Origin: Succinivibrio dextrinosolvens
GTDB lineage: Bacteria > Pseudomonadota > Gammaproteobacteria > Enterobacterales > Succinivibrionaceae
DNA length: 64,000 bases
Assembly: GCF_011065405.1 (NCBI RefSeq)
Contig: NZ_CP047056.1
Location: forward strand, 2,564,747 to 2,628,746
Direction: 5' to 3'
In this document: positions 26,756-35,878 of the stretch, one piece after another
How positions within the stretch are numbered: position 1 is the stretch's first letter
Layout of the letters: each line of letters starts with the position of its first letter
The notes under the pieces: generated by a model
Database searches by the model: none
What the model saw: the letters and a program-made list of their open reading frames with translations, nothing else
Told to the model about the DNA's origin: nothing
Translations under genes and position numbers: made by a program

Positions 26756-28720
26756 ATGAGGTTTCTTTCTTACTTATCTTTTCTATTGTTAACAGGATGT
26801 TTCCAGAGCTCTCAGGCTGCTAGTATCTGGGAAGCTGGTGAGTTAACCTATCCAAATAACGAAACTGAGATAAGTGCATTTATCAATACTGAAGGAAATA
26901 CTCAGCTACAGGCTGTGCTCTGTACTAAAGATTCAACTAATTCTTACCGCTTCACTCTTTTACTTCCAGAAAAACTTGATTCAGACTCAGTTATCAAGGT
27001 AATTATCAAGACCGATGATAACGAGGTTGAAGCTTATGCTGAGGTTTCAGGCAACAGTATGGATATTCAGATTGATGAAAGTCTGATGCTGTCGATTCCT
27101 GATTCCATAAAGATGACTTTATCCTTTGACAAGGAAGATGCTGATTACCTCAAGATCCCTGCCAATATAGAAGTGAACATGCACGGAGCTGATATGACAA
27201 TCAGAAATGTTGCTTCCGAATGTACAGCTCTTTGTCTTGGCAATGGATTTAAATGTAATTATCCTCTGCTGTCATCTCTGTTATGGCCAAGAGATCAGTA
27301 CAGAAGTGTTCAGATTGACGATATTGATGATCTATGTACTACTGCAGTAATACCTGGCTACTATAAATTCAACCCAACAAAATCCTGTAAGCTCGCCCTA
27401 GACAGATTCTACAAAAAGGAAGGAGTAGGACCTCTTTCTTATGTTTATAAGATTTTTAAGGATAAGAATTCAATTTTTCAGCAGTACGTTAAAAACTGGA
27501 ATGAAGCTGTAGCATTATGTCCTTATTCTGCTTTAGATCTTCCTGTAACGGCCAGTGACAAAGAATGGTATCTGATCCTCTATTCTCTGGTAGGGAGAAA
27601 TCACATTAGAGAATTCCCAAGTAGCTACTATTCTGTAAAGAAGTATACCGATGATCCAACGACTCTGATATATGACATCGATAACAGATACGAGATGGAG
27701 CTTTTGAAGTATTCATCTGTGCTTTATAGAAGAGTTAAGGGTTCTGTATCTGCTGTAAATGCTGTAGAGAAGGCTCTTAAAACCTGGCAGGATTTCTATC
27801 GTCAGTTGGTATCAGCTCTGCCTTCCATTCATCAGGCACAAGCTATAAGACCTGTTGTCTACAGAGAAATGATGCTTAGAGTCTGGAATCTTGCTGGAAA
27901 GCCAACCGGTCTTAAGATTCTTCCTGAGAATATGTTCAGACAGGGAACCAACGGCAGAACTGCAACCTCTGAGCCTCTTGAAACTCAATGTTCTTTCTTT
28001 GAAGGCAGTGGAGGTGATCAGTTCTTCTTTGCCTCTGAGGACTGCATCAAGGGCTTCAATGATTATATGAGAACTTCTCCTCTGAACAGTAAACTGTATC
28101 AGAATGTTGTGGACTCATGGAACAAGTTTTCCTCTAACTGGGCCGTATCCAAGTTCTACACAGATGGTATTGATGATGCTGTTGGTGAACATCCTCAGGC
28201 TAACCTGGCACTGACAATTATGTCTCTATTTAAACTGTACGGTTTTGGAGACTATTTCCTGCTACGTGAGTGTATCTCTAGCCGTGATGCTGATATCTGT
28301 GGTTATGAGCAGCACAAGGCATACAGTACCTATACGAAAGAGTTTAACAACCGCCTTGACTCAATAACCAATGCATCTGATAAGGACGGTAGTAAACTTA
28401 ATGCTCTAAATGCACTGTGGCTTGATTACTACCATAATCTTGAGGTGTATCTGAAAGATCTTGTACAGAGAAATGTTATTCCTTTATGGAGAGCAGAATT
28501 TGCTAAGGCTATTGCATGCGTGGTACAGACTAACGCAATTCTGAATTTCCCTTATGACAGGGAAGAATTCCCTCAGCTGAGTGATGATGAGGAATTCGAA
28601 GGTACAGATTCAGCTGGTAAGCGTTTTACTCTTGAGCAGAATAAACTTACCACTCCTGATGTAATTGAACCTGAGCAGGACGAAGACGTCATCGATGATG
28701 ACATCATCATTCCTGAGTAA
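26756..28720 (+). CDS. Large predicted lipoprotein, function unknown
   Basis: The signal sequence RFLSYLSFLLLTGC ends in a good lipobox (LLTG-C), so the 654-residue product should be lipidated at Cys15 and anchored in an envelope membrane. After a beta-rich N-terminal part (about residues 25-165), the protein is mostly helical with many Trp/Tyr. Its cysteines (ECTALCLGNGFKC and later pairs) could form disulfides. The last 40 residues are extremely acidic (PEQDEDVIDDDIII). A C-terminal helical stretch with CISSRDADICGY faintly recalls LprI/DUF1311-type domains, which I would not rely on. The gene ends 13 bases before a convergent gene. Confidence 0.65.
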   Translation: MRFLSYLSFLLLTGCFQSSQAASIWEAGELTYPNNETEISAFINTEGNTQLQAVLCTKDSTNSYRFTLLLPEKLDSDSVIKVIIKTDDNEVEAYAEVSGNSMDIQIDESLMLSIPDSIKMTLSFDKEDADYLKIPANIEVNMHGADMTIRNVASECTALCLGNGFKCNYPLLSSLLWPRDQYRSVQIDDIDDLCTTAVIPGYYKFNPTKSCKLALDRFYKKEGVGPLSYVYKIFKDKNSIFQQYVKNWNEAVALCPYSALDLPVTASDKEWYLILYSLVGRNHIREFPSSYYSVKKYTDDPTTLIYDIDNRYEMELLKYSSVLYRRVKGSVSAVNAVEKALKTWQDFYRQLVSALPSIHQAQAIRPVVYREMMLRVWNLAGKPTGLKILPENMFRQGTNGRTATSEPLETQCSFFEGSGGDQFFFASEDCIKGFNDYMRTSPLNSKLYQNVVDSWNKFSSNWAVSKFYTDGIDDAVGEHPQANLALTIMSLFKLYGFGDYFLLRECISSRDADICGYEQHKAYSTYTKEFNNRLDSITNASDKDGSKLNALNALWLDYYHNLEVYLKDLVQRNVIPLWRAEFAKAIACVVQTNAILNFPYDREEFPQLSDDEEFEGTDSAGKRFTLEQNKLTTPDVIEPEQDEDVIDDDIIIPE

Positions 28721-28733
28721 GCTTTTCTTGCTT

Positions 28734-30371
28734 TTAAACTAGTTCCACTTTAATTATTTTCTTTTGTTCTGAAGAAATGATCATAGAGGCTCTTACGTGG
28801 GTGTGATTGTAAGGATCTTCTCCATAGGCTTTTTCTTTTATCTGAGCTTTTGCTTTTTCTCTGGCTTTGGGTTCTAGTTTATCTTTTTTTATCCTTTTAA
28901 ATTCAATTACTAGTCTTGTTTTGGGAGTTTTCAGTTCAAGATCTGAATAACCATAAAGATTCTCCTGCTCTTTACTTTTTAAAAGACCAATTAAATTGAT
29001 GTGTGAATAAATAATATCTCTCACGTCAGTTTCTGAATTGAACACTATTGTACTAGGCCTAAGACAGTCAGTTAGAATTGAGTTGAAAAGTTTTCTAATT
29101 CCTTCTAGATTCTTTTCATCGACATATTTAATTAGATTCTGATTTAAAGCAACACTTGTGTCAGCACTTATTCTGAAGTTGCCGACAACTTCCTTAAGCT
29201 GAATAATTGAGGATTCAACCTCCTCATTAGGATACTCCAATTTAGCAAAATCTGGTGTGCCAATATTTCTTAGCGTGTAATATCCTGTTTGATATAAGAG
29301 TATATCTAGTGGTATTCGATTAATATCTGATTTTTGCTCAAGTTCTATTGTTGAAACGTTATTGTCTTTTTTATTTTTTTCTAAAAACTGTGTTTCTAGA
29401 TATTTTTGCTTTAAGTGATTTACAAGTAGAGAATGTGTTCCTCCATTACTTTCAAACCAGTAATTCTTAAAACCAAGATGAGGTTTGCTTAAGAAGGAAA
29501 GTATGGACCATGGATTGTAGACGGTTTCTTTGGCTTCAATTGCAAACTGAAAACCGTTGTATGTGGTTTTCAGTTTTGTATATGTTTCTTCTGGGCTGAT
29601 CCCAAGAACTTCAGATGCATTTACGATGAAAGGCTCAAAATAATAATGCAATTCTTTTTCTGTGATTCCGACAAGTGATGCATACTGAGGGTCAAAGGAA
29701 ATATCATTTTGATTATTAGCAGGAGATAAAAGGTGAACGTTTGATAATCGAGTTATACCTGTAATGAAAACGAAACGGAAGATTTTCTCACAACTTTTAA
29801 TAGCTGCAAATAATCGTCCAAGAACTCCTGTTATTTCGGATAATAACTTTGAATCATTCATTGCATGCACTATCGGTGCGTCGTATTCATCAATTAAAAG
29901 AACAATAGTTTTTGATTCAAATTTTTCGTCTTCGCTTATTATTCGTAAAAGTTCCTCACATCCGTAATCTCGTCCCTGATCATCTGAAACTTTTATGTCC
30001 ACATAATTTGAAAGTTTGTGGACTAGATATCTGCAAATTCTTCTATTTAATTCTATTCCGTTTAAATCATAGAATTCTGAAAAATCCAAATGCAGAACTT
30101 TGTAGCTTTTTTTCTCTTTGTCAGCTTTCCATAATTTTTCAATTGCAAGTCCATGGAAGTCTTCAAGTCCTCTTGAGAACAAGGCCTCAAAGGTGGAGAC
30201 TAAAAGAGATTTACCAAAACGACGAGGTCTTGATAAAAATATAGGTGCGCTATCATAGCGTGTTAGTTTATAAATAAGCTCAGTTTTATCAACGTAAATC
30301 TTGTTTGCTTCTCTTAAATTTACAAATCCGGTACTAGCTAATGGAAGTCTTTCTAAATTAATAGAACTCAT
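28734..30371 (-). CDS. AAA-ATPase-like / PD-(D/E)XK nuclease-like protein
   Basis: A 545-residue member of the same broad family as the pair at 22-26 kb, but from a different subgroup. It has LPLASTGFVNLREANKIYVD at the N-terminus, a P-loop variant RPRRFGKSLL, Walker B-like IVLLIDEYDAPIV, and a C-terminal nuclease-like GYSDLELKTPKTRLVIEFKR (D...E-x-K). ATG 30371 is chosen because GAGAG lies upstream and the N-terminus matches the family; an in-frame ATG at 30422 would add 17 residues. It is convergent with the lipoprotein gene, which ends only 13 bp away. Confidence 0.85.
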   Translation of the reverse strand: MSSINLERLPLASTGFVNLREANKIYVDKTELIYKLTRYDSAPIFLSRPRRFGKSLLVSTFEALFSRGLEDFHGLAIEKLWKADKEKKSYKVLHLDFSEFYDLNGIELNRRICRYLVHKLSNYVDIKVSDDQGRDYGCEELLRIISEDEKFESKTIVLLIDEYDAPIVHAMNDSKLLSEITGVLGRLFAAIKSCEKIFRFVFITGITRLSNVHLLSPANNQNDISFDPQYASLVGITEKELHYYFEPFIVNASEVLGISPEETYTKLKTTYNGFQFAIEAKETVYNPWSILSFLSKPHLGFKNYWFESNGGTHSLLVNHLKQKYLETQFLEKNKKDNNVSTIELEQKSDINRIPLDILLYQTGYYTLRNIGTPDFAKLEYPNEEVESSIIQLKEVVGNFRISADTSVALNQNLIKYVDEKNLEGIRKLFNSILTDCLRPSTIVFNSETDVRDIIYSHINLIGLLKSKEQENLYGYSDLELKTPKTRLVIEFKRIKKDKLEPKAREKAKAQIKEKAYGEDPYNHTHVRASMIISSEQKKIIKVELV

Positions 30372-30642
30372 AGTGTTCTCTCTTTTGCCTTTATAGTCCG
30401 TAATCGAAGCAATACTGTACACGTATGCTAATTGATCTTATGTTATTTAATATTGTAAAAATAGCAAAGTGTTTATCGCGAAAAAAGCTCAGTCTGACAA
30501 AATGAATTTTTCTGTTTTTGTTCAGAAGTATACCAAAATTTGTAAATTGATATGATGTTAATGAGCATAATCAGTTCTGAAATTCAAAATACACTTTGCG
30601 TAATCGTAAATATCAGTGGACAGTCTGTTCATCAAAAAAATA
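30372..30642. other. Spacer upstream of the AAA gene and left of the TnpB element
   Basis: No gene is supported. It should contain the promoter of the leftward AAA/nuclease gene. The left border of the TnpB element falls somewhere near 30625-30642. Confidence 0.4.
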
Positions 30643-30685
30643 GCAGAGCGGAAACCTCAGACTTAAGTCTGAGGCTGAGCTCTGC
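30643..30685 (+). repeat. Left-end hairpin of the TnpB element
   Basis: A perfect 20-bp palindrome CCTCAGACTTAAGTCTGAGG (30655-30674) is nested inside GCAGAGC (30643-30649) and GCTCTGC (30679-30685). Together they make one strong stem-loop upstream of tnpB. Confidence 0.8.
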
Positions 30686-30766
30686 CAACTCAGGCTATAT
30701 ATCTTAAAGAATTTCTTTACAATATCTGTTAGAATATAGGGATTATATGGCTTGGAGAAAACTGTT

Positions 30767-31981
30767 TTGATATTTACAAAAACATTAAAAATAAGAATTA
30801 ATGTACCTTCAGAACAGGAAACACTGTTACGTCAGATGACGGAGCAGTATCGACAGGCATGTAATTTTATTTCAGAATACGTTTTTACCCATTCCTTTGA
30901 CTTGAACTTCTTCAGTCTCAATAAAGTACTGTACAGGAATATAAGAGGAAAGTTTAGACTTAAATCTCAGCTTGCACAGTCATCCATCAAAACAGTTATT
31001 GCAAGATATAAAACTGTAAAAGAACAGCTTTTAGAGCATCCATACCGCTATAAAGACGAGAAAGGCGAATGGCAGAGCATACCAAAGACACTGGAATGGC
31101 TTTTTAAGCCGGTGTATTTCAGCAGACCACAGACAGATTTGGTTCGCAACAGAGATTACAGTTTTGTTGAAAATGGAAGTCTGTTATCAATCAATACCCT
31201 TGGTGAAAGGATCAAATGTACTTATGAGAGAGAACATTTCAAAGAATATTTTGATGGCAGCTGGAGATTTGGAACAGCGAAGCTTGTGGAACTTAAAGGC
31301 CTATGGTATCTGCATATTCCTGTAACCAGAGAAAAAGAAGATTTCAAAAAAGAGAATGTAAAACATATAGTGGGAATAGACAGAGGCTTACGCTTTCTGT
31401 CTGTAAGCTATGATGAAGAAGGAAAGACCGAATTTATAAGCGGAAAGAAGATTGCAACAAAGCGAAACAAATTCCTTGAGCTGAGACGACAGCTTCAGGC
31501 TAAAGGAACAAAATCAGCAAGACGAAGACTAAAAGCTATATCCGGACGAGAAAACCGCTGGATGTCAGATGTAAACCATCAGATATCAAAGACACTCGTG
31601 AGGAAGTATGGCAAAGATACACTGTTTATTCTTGAGGATTTAACCGGTGTAAGTTTTGATGAGCGCAATCTTTCAAGAACAGCAACACAGAGATATGACC
31701 TAAGAAGCTGGAGCTTCTACCAGCTGGAGCAGTTTATAAAATACAAAGCTCAAGAGACGGGCTCTGAAGTACTTAGGGTAAGTGCAAAATACACATCTCA
31801 GAGATGTCCCGTATGTGGAAGGATCCACAAACAGAGCAGAGATCATAACAGACATCTGTATAGCTGCCCATGCGGCTATAAATCCAATGATGACAGAGTT
31901 GGAGCCATGAATATTCAGAATCTTGGAAAGAGATGGCTGTCAGGAGAAAAGAATCCTAGATACAAAAAGGATAATAACTGA
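30767..31981 (+). CDS. tnpB: TnpB RNA-guided nuclease (IS605 OrfB family)
   Basis: TnpB uses a transposon-end RNA to guide double-strand cleavage and is the ancestor of Cas12. All three RuvC residues are visible: Asp in GIDRGLRFLSV, Glu in FILEDLTGV and Asp in SNDDRVGAMNI. The zinc ribbon has CPVCGR and CPCGY. The N-terminus (TKTLKIRINVP, then MTEQYRQACNF) is standard. The length of about 404 residues is full. A TTG at 30767 has GGAG nine bases upstream and matches the usual N-terminus; a TTG at 30752 would add five residues. The protein should be catalytically competent. Confidence 0.9.
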   Translation: MIFTKTLKIRINVPSEQETLLRQMTEQYRQACNFISEYVFTHSFDLNFFSLNKVLYRNIRGKFRLKSQLAQSSIKTVIARYKTVKEQLLEHPYRYKDEKGEWQSIPKTLEWLFKPVYFSRPQTDLVRNRDYSFVENGSLLSINTLGERIKCTYEREHFKEYFDGSWRFGTAKLVELKGLWYLHIPVTREKEDFKKENVKHIVGIDRGLRFLSVSYDEEGKTEFISGKKIATKRNKFLELRRQLQAKGTKSARRRLKAISGRENRWMSDVNHQISKTLVRKYGKDTLFILEDLTGVSFDERNLSRTATQRYDLRSWSFYQLEQFIKYKAQETGSEVLRVSAKYTSQRCPVCGRIHKQSRDHNRHLYSCPCGYKSNDDRVGAMNIQNLGKRWLSGEKNPRYKKDNN

Positions 31982-32122
31982 TTAAGAGTAAACTCTTTTT
32001 CAAAGCGGGCATTGTCAATTGTCCGATGATGCTGGCAGTGTAGGGAGATTACCAATTGGTATCGCTTGTACCTATTATTATGCTGACTAGCAAGCCCTCG
32101 GATTTATCCGAGGGTATTTGAC
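31960..32122 (+). ncRNA. Candidate TnpB guide RNA (omega/reRNA) region
   Basis: In studied TnpB systems the guide RNA covers the 3' end of tnpB and the non-coding right end, with the guide read from flanking DNA. Here about 130 non-coding bases follow tnpB and are rich in stems: AAGAGTAAACTCTT (31984-31997), TACCAATTGGTA (about 32050), and the end palindrome at 32095-32114. The guide would then be taken from the first bases past the element, within the 3' end of glnD. The RNA ends are inferred. Confidence 0.5.
32095..32114. repeat. Right-end palindrome of the TnpB element
   Basis: CCCTCGGATTTATCCGAGGG is a perfect 9-bp stem with a 2-base loop. It resembles the left-end palindrome and lies 9 bases from the convergent glnD stop, so it may also act as a terminator for both genes. 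Confidence 0.75.
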
Positions 32123-32123
32123 T

Positions 32124-34784
32124 TTAGATTATATCCAGCGCAGCTTTCAGCTCTAATGAAAGCTCATTCTTCTGAGATAATGAAAGAGGCAGTCCGTTGA
32201 TATCGGTGATAGCGAAGTAGTCATCAGCTCTTTCACCGGTAGTGGTAATTCTGGCGGCGCTGATCTGATAGCCGAGTCTTGCTAAGGTTAGAGCGATTCT
32301 TGCAAGCAGACCGTTTCTGTCTAAAGTAGAAATTTCAAGTTTTGTCTGTTTATCTGTCTCAGAATCAAGGTATACGATTCTGGTTGGAACGTCGAAAATC
32401 TTTCGCTCGGTTTTCTCTTTAGGTAAGATAAATTCATTAGATTTTTCATCAATTCTGCCGAGAATCGTCTTTCTAAGACCATTCAGTCTCTCGGTATCTA
32501 TCGGCATTCCCTGTTTATTCTGGAACATGAAGGTATAAAGAACATGCATATTGTTTGTCAGGAACACCTGTGCACTTACAACATTAAGCTGTTTTGAGGC
32601 CATGGTTTTGGCAATGTTGCCAAAGAGCATTGCTGAATTGCTGTAAGAATATACGAACAGTTCTGTACCGATATTTGGATTCTGTGAAAACAGCAGTAAA
32701 GGCTTATTTTCTGAATTATATCTTAGAATATTCCTTAAGTGCCATGAAATATCCTCAGGCTGATAATGCATGAAGTATTCGATAGGCAGCTGTCTTATAT
32801 ATCTTAGAAGATCTGCCTTGTTGCAGTCATCCTGTAGCAGAGACATAACAGTCTTTTGTTTTTCCAAAGCCTTGGTTTTTATGCTTGCTGCAATGTCAGA
32901 GCTTTCCTGACTCAGGGCAAATCTTACTGACTGATAAAGCTGTCTGAAGATGTTATCCTTCCAGGAATTCCACACATTCTCATTGGTTGCTGAGATATCA
33001 GCAACAGTCAGACAGTAGAGCTGGTTCAGATGCTCTTCGTCTTTGACGAAATAGCAGAAATTCTTGATGACCTCGATATCCGTAATATCACGACGGGTTG
33101 CTGTAGTATTCAGCTGCAGATGTGATTCTACCAGCCATCTTACCATCTGGGTCTGATACTCGGAAAAATCATGCAGACGACAGAACTGTTCTGCTTCTTT
33201 TGCTCCCTTAGCTGCATGGCTTCCGCCACGACCTTTGGCGATATCGTGAAGAAGGGCTGCGGTGATTAGCAGCTCGTGATCATTGATCCTCTTGTAGACG
33301 CTTCTGAAGAGCTGGTATTCTGGAAGTTTTGAATGAGACAGCTCATTAACATTCTTGATAACACGAATAGAGTGCTCATCCACACTGAAAAGGTGGAAAC
33401 GGTCAAACTGAGCAAGTCCCTCAATTCTAGCCCACTGAGGCATATAGCTTGAGAGTACACGGGTTTCATGCATAAGATTAAGAATCTTATAGGCACTGTC
33501 TGTCATTGAGAGAATGGTTTTAAGACGATAGCGGCATTCAGGAATGGTAATCAGAGGTTCCTTGAGTTCTCGTCGGCCTTCTCTTAGAGCACGAAGACAG
33601 TTTACATGAATTTTCTCTATGTTTGGTCTTGTGGCAATGGTTACAAACAGATCCATGATCTTGGTTGGATCGCTTTTGAAAAGCTCAGGGTCAAGAACAT
33701 CTATGTAGTGACCTCGCTGAACAAAGTCCCTGTTAATAAAGACCGGTTCAGAATAGTCTTTGCCTACATAGCCATGGGTCTGAAGCTGGATCAGCTGCAG
33801 AACAATATGATTAAGTTCCTTTACACGATGGAAGGTCCTGTACAGATCTCTCATCATGGCTTCAACCGGAGTATTGCCTTCTTCACCGTATCCAAGCATA
33901 GAGGAGACGGTTTTCTGAAAATCCAGTCTCAGTATATTGCTGTTGGAGTTGCAGTGAACCGCATATCTTACATCAAAGAGAAATCTCTGACAGGCAAGAT
34001 ACTCGTCATACTCAGATTTTGACAGCAGACCGACAGAGAACAGGGTATCTGTTTCTTTGGCCTTAAGAATCTTTAGAGATAGCCACTGCATCACCTGAAG
34101 ATCACGAAGTCCGCCTGGATTATTCTTGATATCAGGTTCTAAAGAAAAGATGGTATCTCTGAAACTGTGGTATCTTTCATTCTGCTCATCGTATTTTGCC
34201 AGGAAGAACTTCTCGTTATCCCAGAACCCGTCTGTATCTACAGATTTTTTCAGATCATCGTAAACTTCTGCAGATCCTGCAATAAAGTGAGTTTCAAGAA
34301 GGTTGGAGCGAATGGTGATATCGTTTCTGGAGGCAACAACCGTTTCCTTGATGGTTCTAACTGAGGAGCCGATATCAAGTCTTAAGTCCCAGAGAAAAGA
34401 AACAAAAGACTCTATTCTGCCTTTTGATTCAGCATCAATCTGATCCTCATTACAGAGGATCAAAAGATCGATATCTGATCTTAAAAACTGTTCGCGTCTG
34501 CCGTAACCTCCAACGGCGATAAGAGCAAGGTGAGGGGAGTTCTCTCCAATAAAACTATTCCAAAGAATAGTCATCAGTTCATCAATGATATCGGATGAAT
34601 TTCTGATTATTTCTCTGACATCAAATCCTTTTTTGAAACACTCTTTCTGATAGAGTCCAAAAAGGGAGATTCTTTCTCTGGCTTTTTTTATGTCATGTAT
34701 ATTTAAGCCTGAGAAGGAAAAAGGAAAAACTTCCTTAAGTTTTTCTTCATTGATTTTTCTTGGAATAGTTATTGATTCGAACAT
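32124..34784 (-). CDS. glnD: Bifunctional uridylyltransferase/uridylyl-removing enzyme (PII)
   Basis: GlnD senses glutamine and adds UMP to, or removes it from, PII proteins, setting nitrogen regulation. The 886-residue protein has the expected order. First comes the nucleotidyltransferase with GGYGRREQFLRSDIDLLIL (two metal-binding Asp), then a helical linker, an HD domain with LLHDIAKGRGGSH (uridylyl removal), and two C-terminal ACT domains (VLYTFMFQNKQG and TLDRNGLLARIALTLARLGY). Length is close to the 890 of E. coli. It lies 13 bases downstream of map, as in enterobacteria, and ends at the right edge of a TnpB element. Confidence 0.97.
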   Translation of the reverse strand: MFESITIPRKINEEKLKEVFPFSFSGLNIHDIKKARERISLFGLYQKECFKKGFDVREIIRNSSDIIDELMTILWNSFIGENSPHLALIAVGGYGRREQFLRSDIDLLILCNEDQIDAESKGRIESFVSFLWDLRLDIGSSVRTIKETVVASRNDITIRSNLLETHFIAGSAEVYDDLKKSVDTDGFWDNEKFFLAKYDEQNERYHSFRDTIFSLEPDIKNNPGGLRDLQVMQWLSLKILKAKETDTLFSVGLLSKSEYDEYLACQRFLFDVRYAVHCNSNSNILRLDFQKTVSSMLGYGEEGNTPVEAMMRDLYRTFHRVKELNHIVLQLIQLQTHGYVGKDYSEPVFINRDFVQRGHYIDVLDPELFKSDPTKIMDLFVTIATRPNIEKIHVNCLRALREGRRELKEPLITIPECRYRLKTILSMTDSAYKILNLMHETRVLSSYMPQWARIEGLAQFDRFHLFSVDEHSIRVIKNVNELSHSKLPEYQLFRSVYKRINDHELLITAALLHDIAKGRGGSHAAKGAKEAEQFCRLHDFSEYQTQMVRWLVESHLQLNTTATRRDITDIEVIKNFCYFVKDEEHLNQLYCLTVADISATNENVWNSWKDNIFRQLYQSVRFALSQESSDIAASIKTKALEKQKTVMSLLQDDCNKADLLRYIRQLPIEYFMHYQPEDISWHLRNILRYNSENKPLLLFSQNPNIGTELFVYSYSNSAMLFGNIAKTMASKQLNVVSAQVFLTNNMHVLYTFMFQNKQGMPIDTERLNGLRKTILGRIDEKSNEFILPKEKTERKIFDVPTRIVYLDSETDKQTKLEISTLDRNGLLARIALTLARLGYQISAARITTTGERADDYFAITDINGLPLSLSQKNELSLELKAALDII

Positions 34785-34797
34785 TACAGTCTACTTG

Positions 34798-35583
34798 CTA
34801 GTGAGTAATTATTCTTGGGAAATCCTCATCCTTTCTTAAGGTTAGAACTTCAACGCCGTTTGGAATAACCAAAAGAGTATGCTCATACTGTGCTGAAGGC
34901 TGTTTGTCAGCGGTTGTAACTGTCCATCCGTCTTTTCTGTTTACCTTGACCTTGTAGGTTCCGGCATTAATCATTGGTTCGATGGTAAAGCACATGCCCT
35001 CTTCTAAAAGCAGGTTGTAGTTGTTCTTGTAGTGAACTACCTGAGGCTCCTCATGGAATCCTGCACCGATACCATGACCGCAGTAGTCTCTAACAATTGA
35101 GAATCCTGCCTTGTCAGCAACTTTCTGAATTGCTGCACCGATATCAGCAAGATTTGAACCTGGACGAACGGTCTTGATTGCCTCATACATACCTTCCTGG
35201 GCACATCTGCATAGGGCTTCATTTCTAGGAGAGGTCTTACCGACAATGTACATTCTTGAGCTGTCACCGTGGTACTTGTCTTTTAGAACTGTAACATCAA
35301 TGTTTACGATGTCACCTTCTCTTAATTTGTGGCTGCCTGGAATTCCGTGGCAGACTACCTCATTGATACTGATGCAGGTAGCTTTAGGATAACCCTGGTA
35401 TCCCAAATCTGCGCTTTTGGCATGTTCAACCTGCTCAATGTAGTCATTCATAATCTTGTCCAGTTCATCAGTGGTTACACCTGGAACAATATATGGTTCG
35501 ATCATTTCAAGAACACGGGCAGTTGCTGCGCCTACAATGCGCATTTTTTCAATTTCGCTTGGACTTTTTAAAGAGATGTTCAT
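34798..35583 (-). CDS. map: Methionine aminopeptidase, type I
   Basis: This enzyme removes the initiator methionine from nascent proteins in the cytoplasm. The 261-residue protein has the metal ligands in NIDVTVLKDKYHGDSS (two Asp), DYCGHGIGAGFHEEP (His) and FTIEPMIN (Glu), with the last Glu in QYEHTLLV. ATG 35583 is chosen because AAGGA lies seven bases upstream and the N-terminus matches the family; an in-frame ATG at 35640 has no such site. It is co-directional with glnD and divergent from the gene at 35879. Confidence 0.97.
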   Translation of the reverse strand: MNISLKSPSEIEKMRIVGAATARVLEMIEPYIVPGVTTDELDKIMNDYIEQVEHAKSADLGYQGYPKATCISINEVVCHGIPGSHKLREGDIVNIDVTVLKDKYHGDSSRMYIVGKTSPRNEALCRCAQEGMYEAIKTVRPGSNLADIGAAIQKVADKAGFSIVRDYCGHGIGAGFHEEPQVVHYKNNYNLLLEEGMCFTIEPMINAGTYKVKVNRKDGWTVTTADKQPSAQYEHTLLVIPNGVEVLTLRKDEDFPRIITH

Positions 35584-35878
35584 TGTTGATTCCTTATTAA
35601 ATATTCGGTTCATTATATTATTATTTGAATCTGTATGCATGAAATTAGGCCTCCATTGATCAAAAATCGTAGCTGTATCAGTCTGTTTTTGATTTAGAAA
35701 ACATATCTAGATAATATATTTTGTAGTAAAAGTAATAGGCGCCGTCTGTTGTAAAACGGAAGAGAAACTTTTGGAATTCTGTGTTATGTGGTAATTACAG
35801 CTTTTTGCTATAGCATATCTTTAATTATTCTTTCCTATGCTAAAATCCTTATGGAAACTGTTAAGTTAAGAGGCGATT
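35584..35878. other. Divergent intergenic region, map / AAA gene
   Basis: It holds the leftward map promoter and, near 35837-35845, TGCTAAAAT, an extended -10 for the rightward AAA/nuclease gene. In E. coli the map-rpsB divergent region lies here. In this genome about 4 kb has been inserted between map and rpsB. Confidence 0.5.

Larger units (their letters stand above)
30630..32120 (+). mobile_element. IS605/IS1341-type element encoding TnpB only
   Basis: It contains a single tnpB gene between two subterminal palindromes of similar sequence (30643-30685 and 32095-32114), the usual IS200/IS605 end structure. No tnpA lies inside it; the only tnpA in the window is the truncated copy at 26089. 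Elements of this group leave no target duplication, so the exact borders cannot be read from direct repeats. The right end abuts the glnD stop codon (32124). Confidence 0.75.

Noticed and set aside
33606-34022. Rightward 138-residue open frame inside glnD
   Set aside because: Antisense to a certain core gene with all domains intact; no ribosome site or recognisable protein features.
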